From contig JAEPRB010000001.1 in NCBI GenBank assembly GCA_016758965.1, positions 186,001 through 250,000 on the forward strand: a stretch of DNA of 64,000 nt, in the 5' to 3' direction. The DNA is from Circinella minor (Eukaryota > Mucoromycota > Mucoromycetes > Mucorales > Lichtheimiaceae). The notes under the pieces were generated by a model that was given only the letters and a program-made list of their open reading frames with translations, was not told the DNA's origin and did not search any database. The position numbers were made by a program, and so were the translations under genes. Shown piece after piece: positions 23,622-37,208 of this stretch (its first letter is position 1; every line of letters starts with the position of its first letter).

Positions 23622-25211
23622 TTATTCTAAAGAGGAAGCAGATCCAGCTACTCTACGACCTTGTACAAAAACATGAGCTAATGATTGATCGTTTCCATTG
23701 AACAAAAACTTTTCTACTTTTTGTAATGGTGTTTCATGTCCCATTAAATCCACTGATGATCCATTTTCACTATTCAAGTCTACTACTAATGCATCAAATG
23801 CCTTGCCAACTGCAAAATTACCAATGGTCTCTTGAAGCCCCAAGACTCGAGCACCACCCAGAGTAGCCAAATAAACCAATTCAGATGTTCCCAAATGTTC
23901 ATATTTCTCTTTGCGATCACGGTGAGCCATCAAAGTACATTTCGATGCAAAAAACGAAGATCGTATAGCATCTAACATAGAAGGAGCAAATCCACCTGCT
24001 ACATCTGTACCTAATCCCACTTTAACTCCTTTGTTTAAGAATCGTCGTACATCACATACACCACTATGTAATGAAAAGTTGGAATTGGCACAATGAGAAA
24101 TACCCGTATTGTATTCAGCTAACATGTCAATCTCTTCATCAGTCATATAAACACAATGGGCCATATAACTTTTGTCACCCAATAATCCATGATCTGCATA
24201 AATGCTCGTATAATTTTTTGATTTTGGAAACAAAGAACATGTGAATTCGATTTCGTTTTGATTCTCACAAAGATGAGTCTGAATGGGTAACTTGTATTCT
24301 TGAGCTAATTTACCAAGACCTTGCATTAATTCAGAAGAACAAGTAATGGCAAATCGAGGTGTCACGACGGGTGTAATTAATTTTTGTTGATCTTGCTTCT
24401 CCAGGGTGTATTCAATAAATGCTCGTGTATCATCCAAACTAGCTTGTGCTGATGCTTCAATATAAAAGTCAGGACTGTTTTGATCCATATTGACTTTACC
24501 TACATAGGCCCGTTGTCCTAACTGTTGAATAGTATCGACAAGAATTTTACATGCTTCTAAGTGAATTGTAGCAAACCAACTACAAGTAGTAGTACCATTA
24601 CGTAAAAATCTTGAAACGACTTTAGTATAAGCATCTTTGGCGACTTGAGAAGATTTAAATGAAGATTCAGCACGGAAAACATAAGTGTTAAGCCAATCCA
24701 GTAATTGTAAATCCATGCCTGATCCAGCAAATAGATATTGAGGTGCATGCTAATTTTTTTATATGATGATAAGTATAAATAAGTCCCACAAAATAGTGCA
24801 TAATGTTCATCCTTCCTCCTCCCCCTTCTTTTTTTCCACACTCCAGAAATCGTATATATATATATATATAAACTTACAGCATGAGTATCTACGAGACCGG
24901 GAAACAGAAATTGTTCAGGTGTTAATCGAAATAACTGTTATTATTATTGTATGTGAAAATTAATAAATGAGTTTAGTTTAAGAAGAGAATATATCATTTT
25001 TGGTTCTTTTATATAAATGAATACAAACCTTGTAAGAACGATCAAGTTTTTCTAGAAATTTTTCAACATCATTTACTTCTCGTTCAAAAGAAACAATGAC
25101 ACCTTTGTCATTATCTACAACAAGTAATGAATTGGATGCAATCTCAAGTTGATCAATGGAGATCGAATGGACGATGGTGCCATAAAATACATTCAATGTA
25201 GTAAATGCCAT
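23622..25211 (-). CDS. Guanine deaminase
   Basis: Three exons, complement(23622..24749, 24878..24934, 25029..25211), join in frame to 455 residues, the normal family length. It hydrolyses guanine to xanthine and ammonia in purine salvage. The amidohydrolase metal site is present: HAH at residues 79-81 within FPGLVDTHAHAPQYLFAG, the later zinc-ligand region IQTHLCENQNEIEF, the substrate-binding AHCVYMTDEEIDML-HCANSN segment, and the catalytic aspartate in GLGTDVAGG. The second exon encodes only 19 residues and splits the HAH motif, a good internal check of the splicing. Start MAFTTLNVFYG is the only ATG that fits. It is divergent from the UDP-glucose pyrophosphorylase gene across 538 bp. Confidence 0.95.
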
Positions 25212-25749
25212 ATTGTTATTATATATAAATAATAAAAAATAAAATAAAGAAGAAAAGAAGTTGTAGAAAAAAGAAAAAAGAAAAAAAGAGTCCTGAATAA
25301 ATAGAAAAAAAAAGGGGGGAGGGTATTTTCAGTTGTCATGCTTTAATAATGATAATTCGTCTGCCTTTTTAGAAAATCAATTATACACTCTATAAATGGT
25401 ATAATCAAAATATATATACTAAGTGATTATTTTAAAACATTATAAAAAAAATTATTTCTCAGCAATTTTCTGCATGTATCTGTTATATGTATATGTCTCC
25501 TATAATCTTAAGTGATGAAATGATGCATCTAGTACATCTATGTTTGTTTTGATTTAAATATGATCCAAAGAAATCGAAATGTAATAAGATATTCCAGCTT
25601 TATTTCTTACTATTTTTTACGAATATTCGTCCGTTGGGATGTTTCTTTTTTTTATTTATTTATAAAAATCCTCAAGAAAAAATTACTTCTTTTCTTTTTA
25701 TTTATCTCAAAAAGGGGGGCGTGAAAAAAAAACAGAAAAGAAAAAAGCA
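25212..25749. promoter_or_regulatory. Shared divergent promoter region
   Basis: A 538-bp spacer between the start codons of guanine deaminase (minus) and UDP-glucose pyrophosphorylase (plus) must hold both promoters. It contains A-rich leaders on both sides and G-runs at 25313-25321 and 25714-25720. No specific transcription-factor site was assigned. Confidence 0.55.
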
Positions 25750-27575
25750 ATGACCATGGCAACAAACGGGAATCCATCACACCCTAGATCGGATAGACAT
25801 CACCCACAAACCTTATCTATGTTGGTGAGTGATTGAAGATATTTATATATATATACGAAAGAAGAAAAGCAAATAATTAATCAATTCCCTGTATATAATA
25901 GGATTTTAAAGGTGCAGCTTATGCTACATCTGCAAAAGCCATCAAGGCTGAACTTGATAACTTGAAAACTCAGGCGGGTGCTGATAAAAAGGTATAGTCT
26001 TTTTTATTTATATAGTAGAGTTATAATCAATCAGGGTCGTCAATTGATCTAATCAAAAAGTAATACACGACTTTTTTTTTTTTTTGGGGGGGGGGATGGA
26101 TGTGCATGAATTATGCATGATGACATAGTTCAAGACCGAAATGGATGGTTTTTATCTATTATTTACTCGGTTTTTAGATGACCGGGCTAAAGGAAGTAAA
26201 TTGTAAGTAATAGCTTATATACTTTTTTTTTCATTTCCAAGATAGTTCTTCTCTCCTCGCGCTATTTCTACGTATCATCTCACACATATGCGGTTTCTAT
26301 AGAAATTGGGATAAAATCCAATCACCTTCCAAAGATCAGATCGTACCCTACAAAAATATTCCTAAAGGTGGTCCCGAAGACTTAGCCAAATTAGCTGTCT
26401 TGAAACTTAATGGAGGATTAGGCACTACCATGGGATGCGTCGGTCCAAAATCAGCCATTGAAGTACGTGATGGTATGACATTCTTGGACGTGAGTGTACG
26501 TCAAATTGAATACCTAAACAAAACGTATGGTGTCGATGTACCCTTTATCTTGATGAATTCATTCAATACAGATGATGAAACAAAACGTATTGTCAGAAAA
26601 TATGAAACCCATAAAGTTACTATTCATACATTTGATCAATCCAAGTATCCAAGAATTAAAAAAGAAACATTTTTACCTGTACCAAGAACACCTGATGCTC
26701 CCATTGATCAATGGTATCCTCCAGGTCATGGTGATTTATATGAATCCATTTATAATTCTGGTTTATTGGATGAATTATTATCTCAAGGCAAAGAATATTT
26801 ATTTGTTTCCAATGTGGACAATTTGGGTGCTACAGTAGATCTCAACATTTTACATCATATGATTGAAAAAGATAGTGAATTTATTATGGAAGTGACTGAC
26901 AAGACCAAAGCGGATATTAAAGGTGGTACATTAATCGATTATAATGGACAAATTCGCTTATTGGAAATAGCTCAAGTTCCCGATGAACATGTGGAGGATT
27001 TCAAATCAATTAAGAAATTCCATATTTTTAATACCAATAATCTTTGGATCAATCTCAAGGCTGTGAAAAAGATTATGGAAGAAGATAATATGGATTTGGA
27101 AATTATTGTGAATAACAAAACGACAGATAATGGGGAGAAAGTAATTCAATTGGAAACAGCTGTCGGGGCTGGTATTAAACATTTCAAAAATGCTCATGGT
27201 GTCAATGTTCCAAGAAGTCGATTTTTACCTGTTAAATCAACTTCAGATTTATTCTTAGTGACTTCGAATCTGTATTCTTTAGTTCATGGTCAATTATCAA
27301 TGAATCCAAAAAGAATGTTTAATACAGTCCCATTGGTCAAGTTGGGTGATGAATTTAAAAAAGTGAATAACTTTTTAAATCGATTCAAGACAATTCCTCA
27401 TATCTTAGAATTGGATCATCTTACAGTGACAGGTGATGTGACATTTGGTGCTGATGTTGAGTTACGTGGTACAGTGATTATTGTGGCGAATCATGGTGAA
27501 AGAATTGATATTCCACCTGGGTCTATTTTAGAAAATAAGGTGGTTACTGGCAATTTACGAATTCTTGATCATTAA
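25750..27575 (+). CDS. UGP1: UDP-glucose pyrophosphorylase (UTP-glucose-1-phosphate uridylyltransferase)
   Basis: Four exons, 25750..25824, 25902..25991, 26129..26202 and 26303..27575, join in frame to 503 residues. It makes UDP-glucose from UTP and glucose 1-phosphate in the cytosol, the precursor of glycogen, trehalose and wall glucans. The nucleotide-binding signature [18 protein letters not shown] lies at about 113-130. The substrate-binding segments [17 protein letters not shown] and [13 protein letters not shown], and the late [11 protein letters not shown] and [17 protein letters not shown] blocks, are all typical. The C-terminal left-handed beta-helix is recognisable ([19 protein letters not shown]). 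Start [10 protein letters not shown] sits in the only frame that joins exon 2. A run of T then nine G interrupts the second intron. Confidence 0.96.
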
Positions 27576-28072
27576 TAATTATATACATATATATATATAA
27601 TAATAATAATTTCTAATATTTTATAATAATAATAAAAACATTGATAATAATATAATCATTTGATTAAATTTATACAAATAAAAAATATAGAAAAAAATAC
27701 TAATATAAATATATAATATTCAACAAAAGTGAATTTTTTTTTTGTGTGTGTATAAATTTTGGTTTTGTTTTTTTTTTTTAAAAAAAAATGTATAAAAAAA
27801 AAAGATAGTATGTAACATCATGTTAATAAGAACAATAAAAGTAAAAAAGAATATATGAAATACGAAGAGGAAAAACAAAAGACTGTGTACTTGTGCATGT
27901 GTGTGTGTGTTGTGTGTATACATATAATATGTTTTTTTTTTTTTTTGTAAATGTGTAAGTGAAAAATAAAAAAAAATGTAAAAAAATGATAATATATATA
28001 TATGTGTGTGTGTGTGTATATGGCATGTATTTTGTGTGTCCAAAAATTTTTAAGTAGAGTAAACAAAAAGAC
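27576..28072. other. Spacer between convergent genes
   Basis: AT-rich sequence with GT/TG microsatellites near 27740, 27899 and 28004, and long T runs. It holds the 3' untranslated regions of the UGP1 gene and of the Zn2Cys6 gene; no coding signal. Confidence 0.6.
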
Positions 28073-28496
28073 TTATGTACTCCATGTTTGTGCAGTAGTA
28101 GATGATGGTCCATTTGAATAAGGTTGTGTAGAAACAAATGCTGATTGATTATTTTGATTTGGATCTGGTACATAACTTTGCATATTTGGGTATGCAAATG
28201 AATTACTTATGGATGGAGGGGCAGCAGAAGGTTTACTTGCATCAAACATTATTTGACCAAATAATGCACTATCATTCAAAAAGTCAAAGCTATCAAAATC
28301 TATATCACCGGGCATAATTCCATAATTGGGGAGATCATCATTAAGTATTGATGAGAACGCATGTTGTTGAGGTTGTTGCTGATGTTGTTGTTGGTGCGGG
28401 GATCGCTGTTGCTGCTGTTGCTGCAGTTGATGTTGATGTGGGGATTGTTGTTGTTGTAATTGGTGTTGCTGGTGTGGGGATTGTTGCTGCTGCTGC

Positions 28497-28556
<60 letters not shown>

Positions 28557-31089
28557 AATTGATGTTGTTGAAGTGGCTGAAATGCTGTTAATGATGGTCG
28601 TTGAGGTATTGATGTCATTGTATTAATACCATTTGGAGCAGAAGGGGCAGAAAAATAAGACTCAACCTTTGGATACTGAAATTCATTAGGTGTTCCATTG
28701 GGTGTGGTCGTAGTTGTTCCAGAAGGTGACATAGTGTTAACAGACGAATATTGATTTTGATTTTGATTATTTTGATTATTTTGGTTATTATTATTATTAT
28801 TTTCTGTCTTGAAATCATAAGGTAATCCTTGTCGTTGCTGAGGTTGATATAATCGACTATGTGCAACTAAAAGATCACTTGCTGTACTTGCTAATCGTTC
28901 ACACATGGGCCAATAAGGTTTTAATCCCTAAACGGAGTGAAAAAATAATTGTTAGTCATTATATATAATAATAATTATCACCATTATCTAATACAATATA
29001 AATGTTTTTTTTTTCTCTCAAAGTATCCTTACATCAATTAAATCATATAAAATTTTGAGAGCATTACCGCTCTTTCGACAGGCATCTGGACCCTTTGAAA
29101 ATGTTGACGTCATAAGAACAGTAGCAAAAACATAAGCAGAATAACCCATAAATGGCAACACATTATAACCACAAAGATCTCGCATAGCTCGGAATACACC
29201 AGTTCCTGTTCGAACACTTGTTTTACATGTTTCAATACTTGATTGTATAGCACGATACACCTCTGAATCTACATCATTTGGACGAACGTCACCATAAGCC
29301 AAACTACCACGATGTAATACCATATAAGATGCGCACCATACTGCATGCATTGATAACCAAATGCTAAATAAAGTGAAACCGGCATTATCTTTGTGAAAGT
29401 CCAAGTTTTTAGGTGTAAACTGGAATCGTTCAGGTAAATTATCTTTCCATAGTCGTAATCGAGTATCCAAGGTCGAATATTCTGGAACAGGAGGCCACAT
29501 AATAGCAGCTGAATCTAATTTAGATCGACCCATAACAGTATTTACTTCACCAAAGATTTCTAAAATTTTCATGTAATGACGTGAAATGTCCATAAGGGAA
29601 TCGTTGGTGACATGTTTGTTAGTAACAGAAACATTGGTTTCTGTGTCACGAAGAACAAGACTTTCTGGAATACTGGGTGGGTGAGCATCTACTTCAATTT
29701 TTCTAATACTTTGGGGTCGGTTTGTACCAGCACTAGTAAATCTATTTCATTTATAAACAATTTTTTTTTAAAATTAGTTGTCATGGTTATTTTTTGAAAT
29801 TATATTTACATAAAACAATTATAACATACTTGTCAATTCCAACACAACTCCAAAAAATACGTCGCCTTAATGCCATAGCAACAGTATCAATAGTTCCATC
29901 TTTTGATAATATTGGAGTACTTAATGTTTCTTCCTTATTAAGTCCTAACTCTTGACAAAATCTAATAAAAAAAAGAGAGAAAAGATTAGATATAAAAAAA
30001 AAAACAAGTAACCATTATTATTTTATAATTATTTACCTAACAGCTAAACCAGTATAAATCCAAGCTTTTGAACCTGATGCACGTCCATATTCTAAACATG
30101 CCATAATACCCCAGAATTGAAGATTTGGTAATGTAGGTTCAAGCATACTTGCATCGATCAACGATGTTGCTTTCGCTGCAAACCGTTCACCTGCCCAATA
30201 AGGAGGATCTGTTTTAATATTTGGGTCATCGGAATATCTATTATACGAATAATCAGTATACTAAAGTAAACACAGGTTATTATCTTTTTTTTTCTGGCTT
30301 ACCTAGCACCAATAGCAAGAACACTCCATAATAATGGTTTTGATACAGTCCCGTCTTCGATCTGCTTCTTCAAAGTATGCTTATGTACAAAAGGAAATAC
30401 AGAATTGATGAATCGAAAAAATAGGTCGACCAGATGCATAATAACTTCTTTGGGTGGTAATCCTTCATTTTCTTCAGCGATACGTTGGACAGGATCTATA
30501 ATTTAATTCAATTGAATACATATAGATATGTCAATTAAAAACATAAATATATATATATATATATATGTATCTAGATGGAGTTAAATAAATGACATTTAAT
30601 TGATATATACCTCGAGTATATGATTGATTAGGTAAGATAGAGGATGAAGTAGATGAAGTTGTTGAAGGACGTAAAGGTAACGGTGATTCTTCTCCACTAC
30701 TTTCATTTAATAATGCCGCAGAACCACCTAAACGTACTAGTCGTCGTTCCATTTGTGCCAAACGTTCTTCTAATAATTGTACATATCCTTTTCGTGGTCC
30801 ACGTTTTTTACTTTCTGTATATTCACATTGTGTATTGGCTTCTTGACAATGAAGACATTCTGGTTTTGTACCATCACATTTTATCTAATGTTGGTTTATT
30901 TGGTTTATATTTTTTATTTTTTTCAGTGATTTAAATATCAAAATAATTTGACATTGTGTTTAACAAAGAGAACAAAGAAAAAAAACCACCAACCTTTTTC
31001 TTTCTACATAAAACACATGCTTGAGTAGCACGTACACGTTTTTTTCCATTTTCATGTCTTAAGTGTTCTGTACTATCGTCGTTTTCCAT
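28073..31089 (-). CDS. Zn2Cys6 transcription factor with fungal-specific regulatory domain and poly-Gln tail
   Basis: Seven exons, complement(28073..28927, 29033..29741, 29830..29961, 30037..30237, 30303..30495, 30611..30884, 30994..31089), join in frame to 819 residues. The binuclear zinc cluster has its six cysteines at 25, 28, 35, 42, 45 and 52 (CVLCRKKKIKC then CLHCQEANTQC); the first intron falls between the first two cysteines and the third. A short helical segment follows (YVQLLEERLAQMERRL). The middle homology region starts at HLVDLFFRFINSVFPFVHK and includes the Fungal_trans signature AWIYTGLAVRFCQELGL and RRRIFWSCVGIDKF. The C-terminus is Asn/Gln-rich with an unbroken run of about 25 Gln. 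It is a nuclear DNA-binding regulator; the regulated pathway cannot be told from sequence. Confidence 0.94.
28440..28560 (-). repeat. CAA/CAG trinucleotide repeat coding poly-Gln
   Basis: The coding strand carries a near-pure CAA run (plus-strand TTG/TGC) inside the last exon of the Zn2Cys6 gene, giving a poly-Gln tract flanked by QQQQSPHQ repeats. It stays in frame, and length polymorphism is expected. Confidence 0.9.
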
Positions 31090-31122
31090 AATGATATATT
31101 TTGCATAAAGTAGCCTGAGTAA

Positions 31123-31155
<33 letters not shown>

Positions 31156-31660
31156 AGGCTATTTGATATACTTCGTTATTTTAAAAATAAAAAAATAGAG
31201 AAGTGAAAAAAGAAAAAAAAAAAAAGCTTTTTTTTAATGATTATGTTTAAAAAAAAAAAAATATCCCTTCGAATTTTGCACAAATTTAAGCAAATCCCGA
31301 CAATTTGAGATATTGTTGGAAACAACCACAATTACAAAAAGTCACGAATATATATTTTTTTTTCTTTTTTAATGCAACCTTCTCTCTCTTTTTTTTTAAA
31401 GAAAAAGAAAGTATGTATGTTGTTAATGAATAATTAAAAAGAAAGAAAAAGAGAAAAAGAGAGAGATAGAAAAAGAAAATGATTAAAAAAAAGAAAGAAG
31501 AAGAAAGAAGAAAAAGAACAAAAAATCCTGCTTTTTTTTCTTTTCTTGTTGTTTTTCCTTGAAGGTTATGACATACAGCCAAAGAAAAAAAAATAAAGTT
31601 CGATTTCCACTATTTAGTTTTGTCAATAATCCTTAGGTACCCCCCCCCCCAAAAAAATGA
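31090..31660. promoter_or_regulatory. Upstream region of the Zn2Cys6 gene with long homopolymers
   Basis: Contains an uninterrupted A tract of about 27 at 31124-31150 and several further A/T runs, then a C run near 31641-31650 at the end of the neighbouring methyltransferase gene. It must include the promoter of the transcription factor and the 3' end of the methyltransferase transcript. Homopolymers make assembly errors plausible here. Confidence 0.5.
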
Positions 31661-33177
31661 TTATATGTCATATTGCTGGTCTTTGTCGGTTAATGGAACA
31701 TACTGCCAAAAAGGTGGACAAGGGGGGTGGGTTTGGATAACAAAAGATGAATTAGTAAAAATAAAACTCCGCTTTTTATTTCTGCCCCAGGGATTCAGAA
31801 TTTGGTGATTTTCATTTTAAAACAGAAAACTTACCTGCACTCCTAACCATTTCTCTTCTTTGATTGTACCATCTTTTTCTTTATGATAGATCATCATGGA
31901 TTGTAATGTAGTACCTACAGGGGATAATAACCTATTATAATTGACATTGAGAGTCATTTAATCATTCATTTTTCTTTTTAAATATTATAATTATAAAAAC
32001 AAGACTCTCAATAAATGTAACTCATTACTCACATTCCTGGTGACTTCAACTGGTCTAATAATTTGGTAGGTTTCTCACTAGCTGCTGCACCCACATGGCT
32101 AGACATTACAATTAAGGAAATTACGGTTAAAAGAAACACCCTAGACCGGAAACTTTCCTTACATAGCCGGTAAAAGTATTTTTTGTTTGGCGGCCACTTA
32201 AAATAATAACGAAAAAAAAAACATACATGCAATCATAAAGTGATCCTTCGGGATAACCTTGACGCCCATCACCAGTAATAAATTTGACTCTACCATTATC
32301 TATCCAATCTGCACGTTGTTTTCTCACATTACGATTTGACATATCTACTAATTCTTGAATATGTTCAATTCCTATTACTTGTCCTTCTGGTCCAACCTTT
32401 TTTTTTTCGTAGTGTTTCATATAATTTAAATTAAAAATAAACATTTATCCAAATTTCTTTTTTCCATTTTTTTTTCTTTCTAACCATTTTATATATATGT
32501 CTTTACCATATCAGCCATACAAACAGTTAAATAACCACTACCAGAGCCAACATCCAACGCTATAAAAATGTATAAAAATATGTTTTTTAATATTTTGCTT
32601 TTTGTTTTTTCAAGAAAGAACATTTTACCTTTCATTCCTGGTTTCAAATAATCTTGCATTTTTTCTAACGCGTAAGCGTGCATATGTCTAATATTAAATA
32701 TATAACTAAGTCTAGATTCTATTTTATTTTATTTTTATTTTTACTCACGGTGCGGATATAGTTGCTCCGTAACCAATACTTTGAGGGTGATCCGAGTAAG
32801 GACGACGAGGAGAGTAATCATTTCTATATATTTATTTATAGCACCCAATTATTTTTATTGATATTTTTTTTGGTTTCATGTCATTTTCAAAGATTTAAAA
32901 AAGTTTGTTATATTCATTCCGTCATTATTATTATAATTTCTACATTCATGTCGTCATTATTATTTGTTATATTAATTTCTTAAGCTTTTTACCTGTCAAC
33001 AGCTTTCATAGCTTCAAGAACACGGTTACTTTTAATAATTCCTTTACGAAATAAGTTCTCTACGAGCTCTAAATTCGTTTCACCTGTTTTAAGAAAGTTA
33101 GTTTTTTAACTTTTAAAATAACTAGCAGTAGTTATAATAATATATAATAAAATTGCACCTGAACATCGCCATGCCAT
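31661..33177 (-). CDS. Protein-L-isoaspartate(D-aspartate) O-methyltransferase
   Basis: Nine small exons, complement(31661..31702, 31835..31931, 32033..32098, 32227..32396, 32507..32559, 32629..32687, 32749..32823, 32993..33083, 33159..33177), join in frame to 223 residues, the usual PCMT length. It methylates isoaspartyl residues with S-adenosylmethionine to begin repair of aged proteins. Visible family blocks are NLVENLFRKGII-like (here ETNLELVENLFRKGIIKSNR), YSDHPQSIGYGATISAPHMH, the AdoMet loop LDVGSGSGYLT at 83-93, FITGDGRQGYPE, and the ending YVPLTDKD. The first exon codes six residues (MAWRCS), matching the conserved MAWRCSG start. The exon density, about one intron per 25 codons, is the highest in this window. 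Confidence 0.95.
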
Positions 33178-36052
33178 TGTTATTATATATAAATGAAAAA
33201 AAAAAGTAATAGTTATTTTTTTTAAAAAAAAGAAGAAAATTGTGAGAAAGAAAAAAGAGAGTAAAACTTTATTTCGTGTCATTTGCATAAATATAAAAAA
33301 AAAAATCCATCTGTTTATTTATTCCTTTTAAATATATTTAGATTCTAATTCTATTCAATTTATCTTCTTTATCTAAAAAAAATAAGCTTTTATTAATAAA
33401 CTGGAACCAAATCAAGTATCTTTCATGTCAAAGAAGTTCTTTTCTTGATCTGGATCTTTATTACTGCTATTTTTCAAAAAGTTTGTGCAAAAGGGAGGGG
33501 GGGTTAACTTTAACCCTTTAATCAATGCAGCGGAACGCCGGCTAAATTCCATTTCCATAATGTTTCAATGCTCCCCCCAACTCCCTCTTTTCATCGGGTC
33601 GGTAACATTTTTTTTTTTTTTGACACCGAGCCCATAAGATCCGCAAAAAGATTCCCCGGTGAATTCCATATCTAATTGTTGCTATCACATTTTCTTTTCT
33701 TATTTAGTTAACTAAAAATGGACTGGAAGTAAAACAACACGACTGCTTTTGCGTCAATAAGAATGGTAATTTTGGATTATGTATAAAAGATTTTGCGTTG
33801 CTAGGGAAAACAAAAGATCGCGGTTGCGATTATGCGCCAGGTGTTTTTATTTAAGTCCAACGAATAACTACGGTGTTTTTTTTTTTTTTCGAGATAATCA
33901 TTGGAAAATGATTTCTAAGAATTGATCCCTCCGGCACAATCAACTTTTCATGCTTTTGTCACATTATAACATAATGTTTCGAGAAAGCAAAAGAAAAGAA
34001 AGTCTACAAGATAGAACGTTGTCATGATTTTACGTACAGGCTACATTTTTTCTCATTTCCACCTATAATCATAGTTGCTACCAGAAAAAAAAATATATCA
34101 CCATAAGTTTTGTTTTTTCCGTCTTTCACAATTGAAAATATGTATCGCACGAATTATTCAAGATGGTGGGTTGTAGAGAACGGTTCATTTGATGAAGCAT
34201 TAAATTGCTAATCTCTATAGAACTACTTTATAGAATAGTTACTTTATACACGAGCGATCCACTTACACGATGGTGTCGGGTGAACCCCGCCTCAATTTTA
34301 TTGATAGTCATATCTTCCAAGTTTTGCGTAGGTCAAAGGTTACTTTATTTTGGACCTCTTTGCATAACTAACATGTGTGCTAACATTGTAATATCTGCCC
34401 ATTTCACCCTCTCAAAATATCAAAAATATAAACCAGTTTTGAATATTCAACACCATTTTTTTTTATTATAGTCTTTTACTAAACCATTTTTAAAAATTTT
34501 AAGAGATGAAAAAAGAATCATGAAATATGTTTATGACAGCAAAGCTAAAATAGTTGGATGTAAAAAGTATGAACAACGATGTGTATCATTTAAATAACTA
34601 ATTTTTTAAAAGCGTTTGAACTAAATAAAATGGTAGATGGTTATTAAATACTTTACTATATTAAGATGATCCTTCCTTCAATATACGTATATCAACATAA
34701 TAAAATACCACTATGATGTATGTAGAGCATATAGTTTAAATTTATTTTTATTAAATGAAAGGCGTATAGACTGGAGTCTTTGGGCATGTGGTCGCTTTCT
34801 TGTGGTACGTACAATTGAGTAGAATTATATATATTCAAAAGAGATACGCAAGTGGCTATAACCGAAGTTGAGAGGGGGGAAAGAAATAACTTAAGATATA
34901 TATATATATATATATATACAGTACATATAATAATTACAAAAGGAAAAATGGTAAAAAGTGTGTAGTATAAGCTATTTTGGTAGACAAGAGATATAAATTA
35001 TTATTCATGCTGTGTTCTGGTGATAATGGATAACTCTTCTCCAAAGTTTCCTCTGTTGCTGTCTCGTCATCGAAAATTTCCACATGTATAAATTAAGTAA
35101 TTAACTTTTTTTTGAGTCTTACATAATGGTGCATGTTCATTGTTCCAAAAAGGAAACCAGAGACGGGTTACTATTGATGGTGCTAGATTGCTTGCATGAT
35201 ACTTGATAATAGGAAGAAAGAAACTTGTACAAGCTTGTAACAACATTGAAAACTTTAATGGGCAAAAAGTATGGAGTGTTTTTTTTTAGATTGTCAAAAG
35301 ACTGTATAACGTATGTGATATTGTTTTGTATATCACAAGACAATAAAAATATCTTACAGAAATGAAGCTATCAACATAATGGAAATTGTCAATAAGTGAT
35401 TGATTGTCAATACTGTAGTGATGTACTGTATATAGTATATTGATGCCAATTGTATTTGTTACACCTCTCCCAATGTGTAAATGAAAACAACTACAAAAAT
35501 TGCGTGGAAAGTGGAAATGATAAAATTCTATGTGTACACGTATATGTATACGAACTGTTTATTCTATTATCGATTACATAAAAAAGGAAGAAAAAACGAC
35601 ATTATCACTACGGTCACAATCCCTGCAGTTATTATTAATAGAATACACACATGTCCTTGTTATTACCTGAAAACCGTTAAATGGTTTAGTTCATTCTATA
35701 AGGCTTCCTTATCATCAATCTAAAAGGTATATATGTAGGCTTATTTGCGTGGCCTGTAATATTATTATCGCTGAATTATTTTTATTATAAAAAAAAATAC
35801 ACACAAGTATGATATGTTGTGTTTAACCACATTTTCTTAACAAGAATATTATAAAGTCTGTAGGATGAAGGATGTGCTGAGTAGAAAAGGTAAAGAAAGT
35901 TCAGATACATACATAAACAACAAGAAGAAAATAACCCAAAAAAAGTACTATATGGGGATTTTAAAATAATACATAAAAAGTATATTATACTTGTGCTTCA
36001 TTCATAAACATCATGATGTTTGATATATATAAAAAAAAATTAAAATAGTTAT
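33178..36052. other. Gene-poor AT-rich region
   Basis: About 2.9 kb with a TA dinucleotide tract at 34896-34918 and scattered homopolymers. Short open stretches (34205-34471 plus, 35137-35343 minus, 35481-35723 plus) have no domain and unremarkable composition. The first 100 bases should be the promoter of the methyltransferase gene. Confidence 0.5.
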
Positions 36053-37208
36053 TTAAAGGGTATCCGGACAATTCTTTTCGAAATTACTGCATATTTTTTT
36101 GTTTTGTTGTGTGATCGCACCACTATAGCCACCACTAATAACCCTATCTAAAACGGTATCTTTTTCTCGAACGATAAAGCCCGTAAGGTGTTCTTCTGAA
36201 TCACCCGTCCGAATATCTTGTTCCATTTTAACCAATACATCAATGACAGCAACAGAATATCTTGATATATTCACCGCCCCTTGTAACTTGATTTGTAATT
36301 TTTTTTAAATTCTTCCTTTTGTTATCCCAGTGATGTTTGTACACGTCAATCCTCGCCAACATTTTTATGATACTCACTAACGTTTCTTTTTCCATAGTGC
36401 CCTTTGCTATCGAACATATAATAATGTTTGCGACCATGTGAACAGAAACTGTTTTATTGGATTCAAATACCACATGATTATCAAATGCTAATGAGTTTAT
36501 TGGATACATTCCACGCTTCACAAATCGTAAACTTTGCAATGACCAAGGTAATAATGCACTGGCGTTGGCGTATTGGCGTAGATGACGATTGGACTGTGTA
36601 AACTCTGGATAATTTTCAAGAATAAACATGATGTTCGACGTCTTGGTTTCCTGTAATGATTTTGTAAGATCGTGGATTGCATATTCTAAAAATGCCTTGT
36701 GTTTTTGATTCAATTTGTCTATAAAAAAACCTCCATTCACCTGGAATTCAAGATAACCAATATATACTGACAACTCATTGAAGTAGTACGATCCTTTGGA
36801 TGTCTTGTGAGGTTTCAATATTGCCTTGGGGGTATTCTGGTAGTTGGTTTACCCCCGTCTACACAGTCATCGATTGATGGATTGTTGTGCAAAAACACAT
36901 CCACGCTTGTAATAAAAAACCAATTACTATCGAACATAATAATAGACTCTAGCAGTTGTGATCCATATTCAATTATGGCTGCTTGAATATCATTCATGTT
37001 TTTTATTGGTGCATTTGGTGGAAGACGACTGTCTGAGATAGGCGACGATACATCCAGTTTTTTGTATTCGCCACAATTGAGCAACCTATGTACGTAGTGG
37101 TCCTGTAATTTCTTCATTTGTGGTGTTGGGATCTGCTGGTGCTGGTAGTTTCGGGTATATTTCTTTTACTTTCCCTATAAGAATGGCCAGGCGCTTCTGT
37201 AGTGTCAT
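36053..37208 (-). pseudogene. Unrecognised protein gene with three frameshifts
   Basis: A good start (ATG at 37208, MTLQKRLAILIGKVKEIYPK) runs to a stop near 37088. The protein then continues in a second frame (QDHYVHRLLNCGEYKKLDVS and on), a third from about 36830 (KPHKTSKGSYYFNELSVYIG and on) and a fourth from about 36290 (NISRYSVAVIDVLVKMEQD) to a stop at 36053. The four segments together would make about 380 residues of ordinary, non-repetitive globular composition. Two frame changes fall at homopolymers, a C run near 36835 and an A run near 36300. That fits either pseudogene decay or uncorrected sequencing indels. No introns are needed to explain it. I do not recognise the family. Confidence 0.5.

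Noticed and set aside
27720..28197. Several overlapping His/Thr/Phe-rich minus-strand open frames downstream of UGP1
   Set aside because: They arise from TG/GT microsatellites and poly-T tracts and have no domain.
28348..28626. Plus-strand Val/Ala-rich open frame opposite the poly-Gln tract
   Set aside because: It is the complement of the CAA/CAG repeat of the Zn2Cys6 gene; composition is purely that of the repeat.
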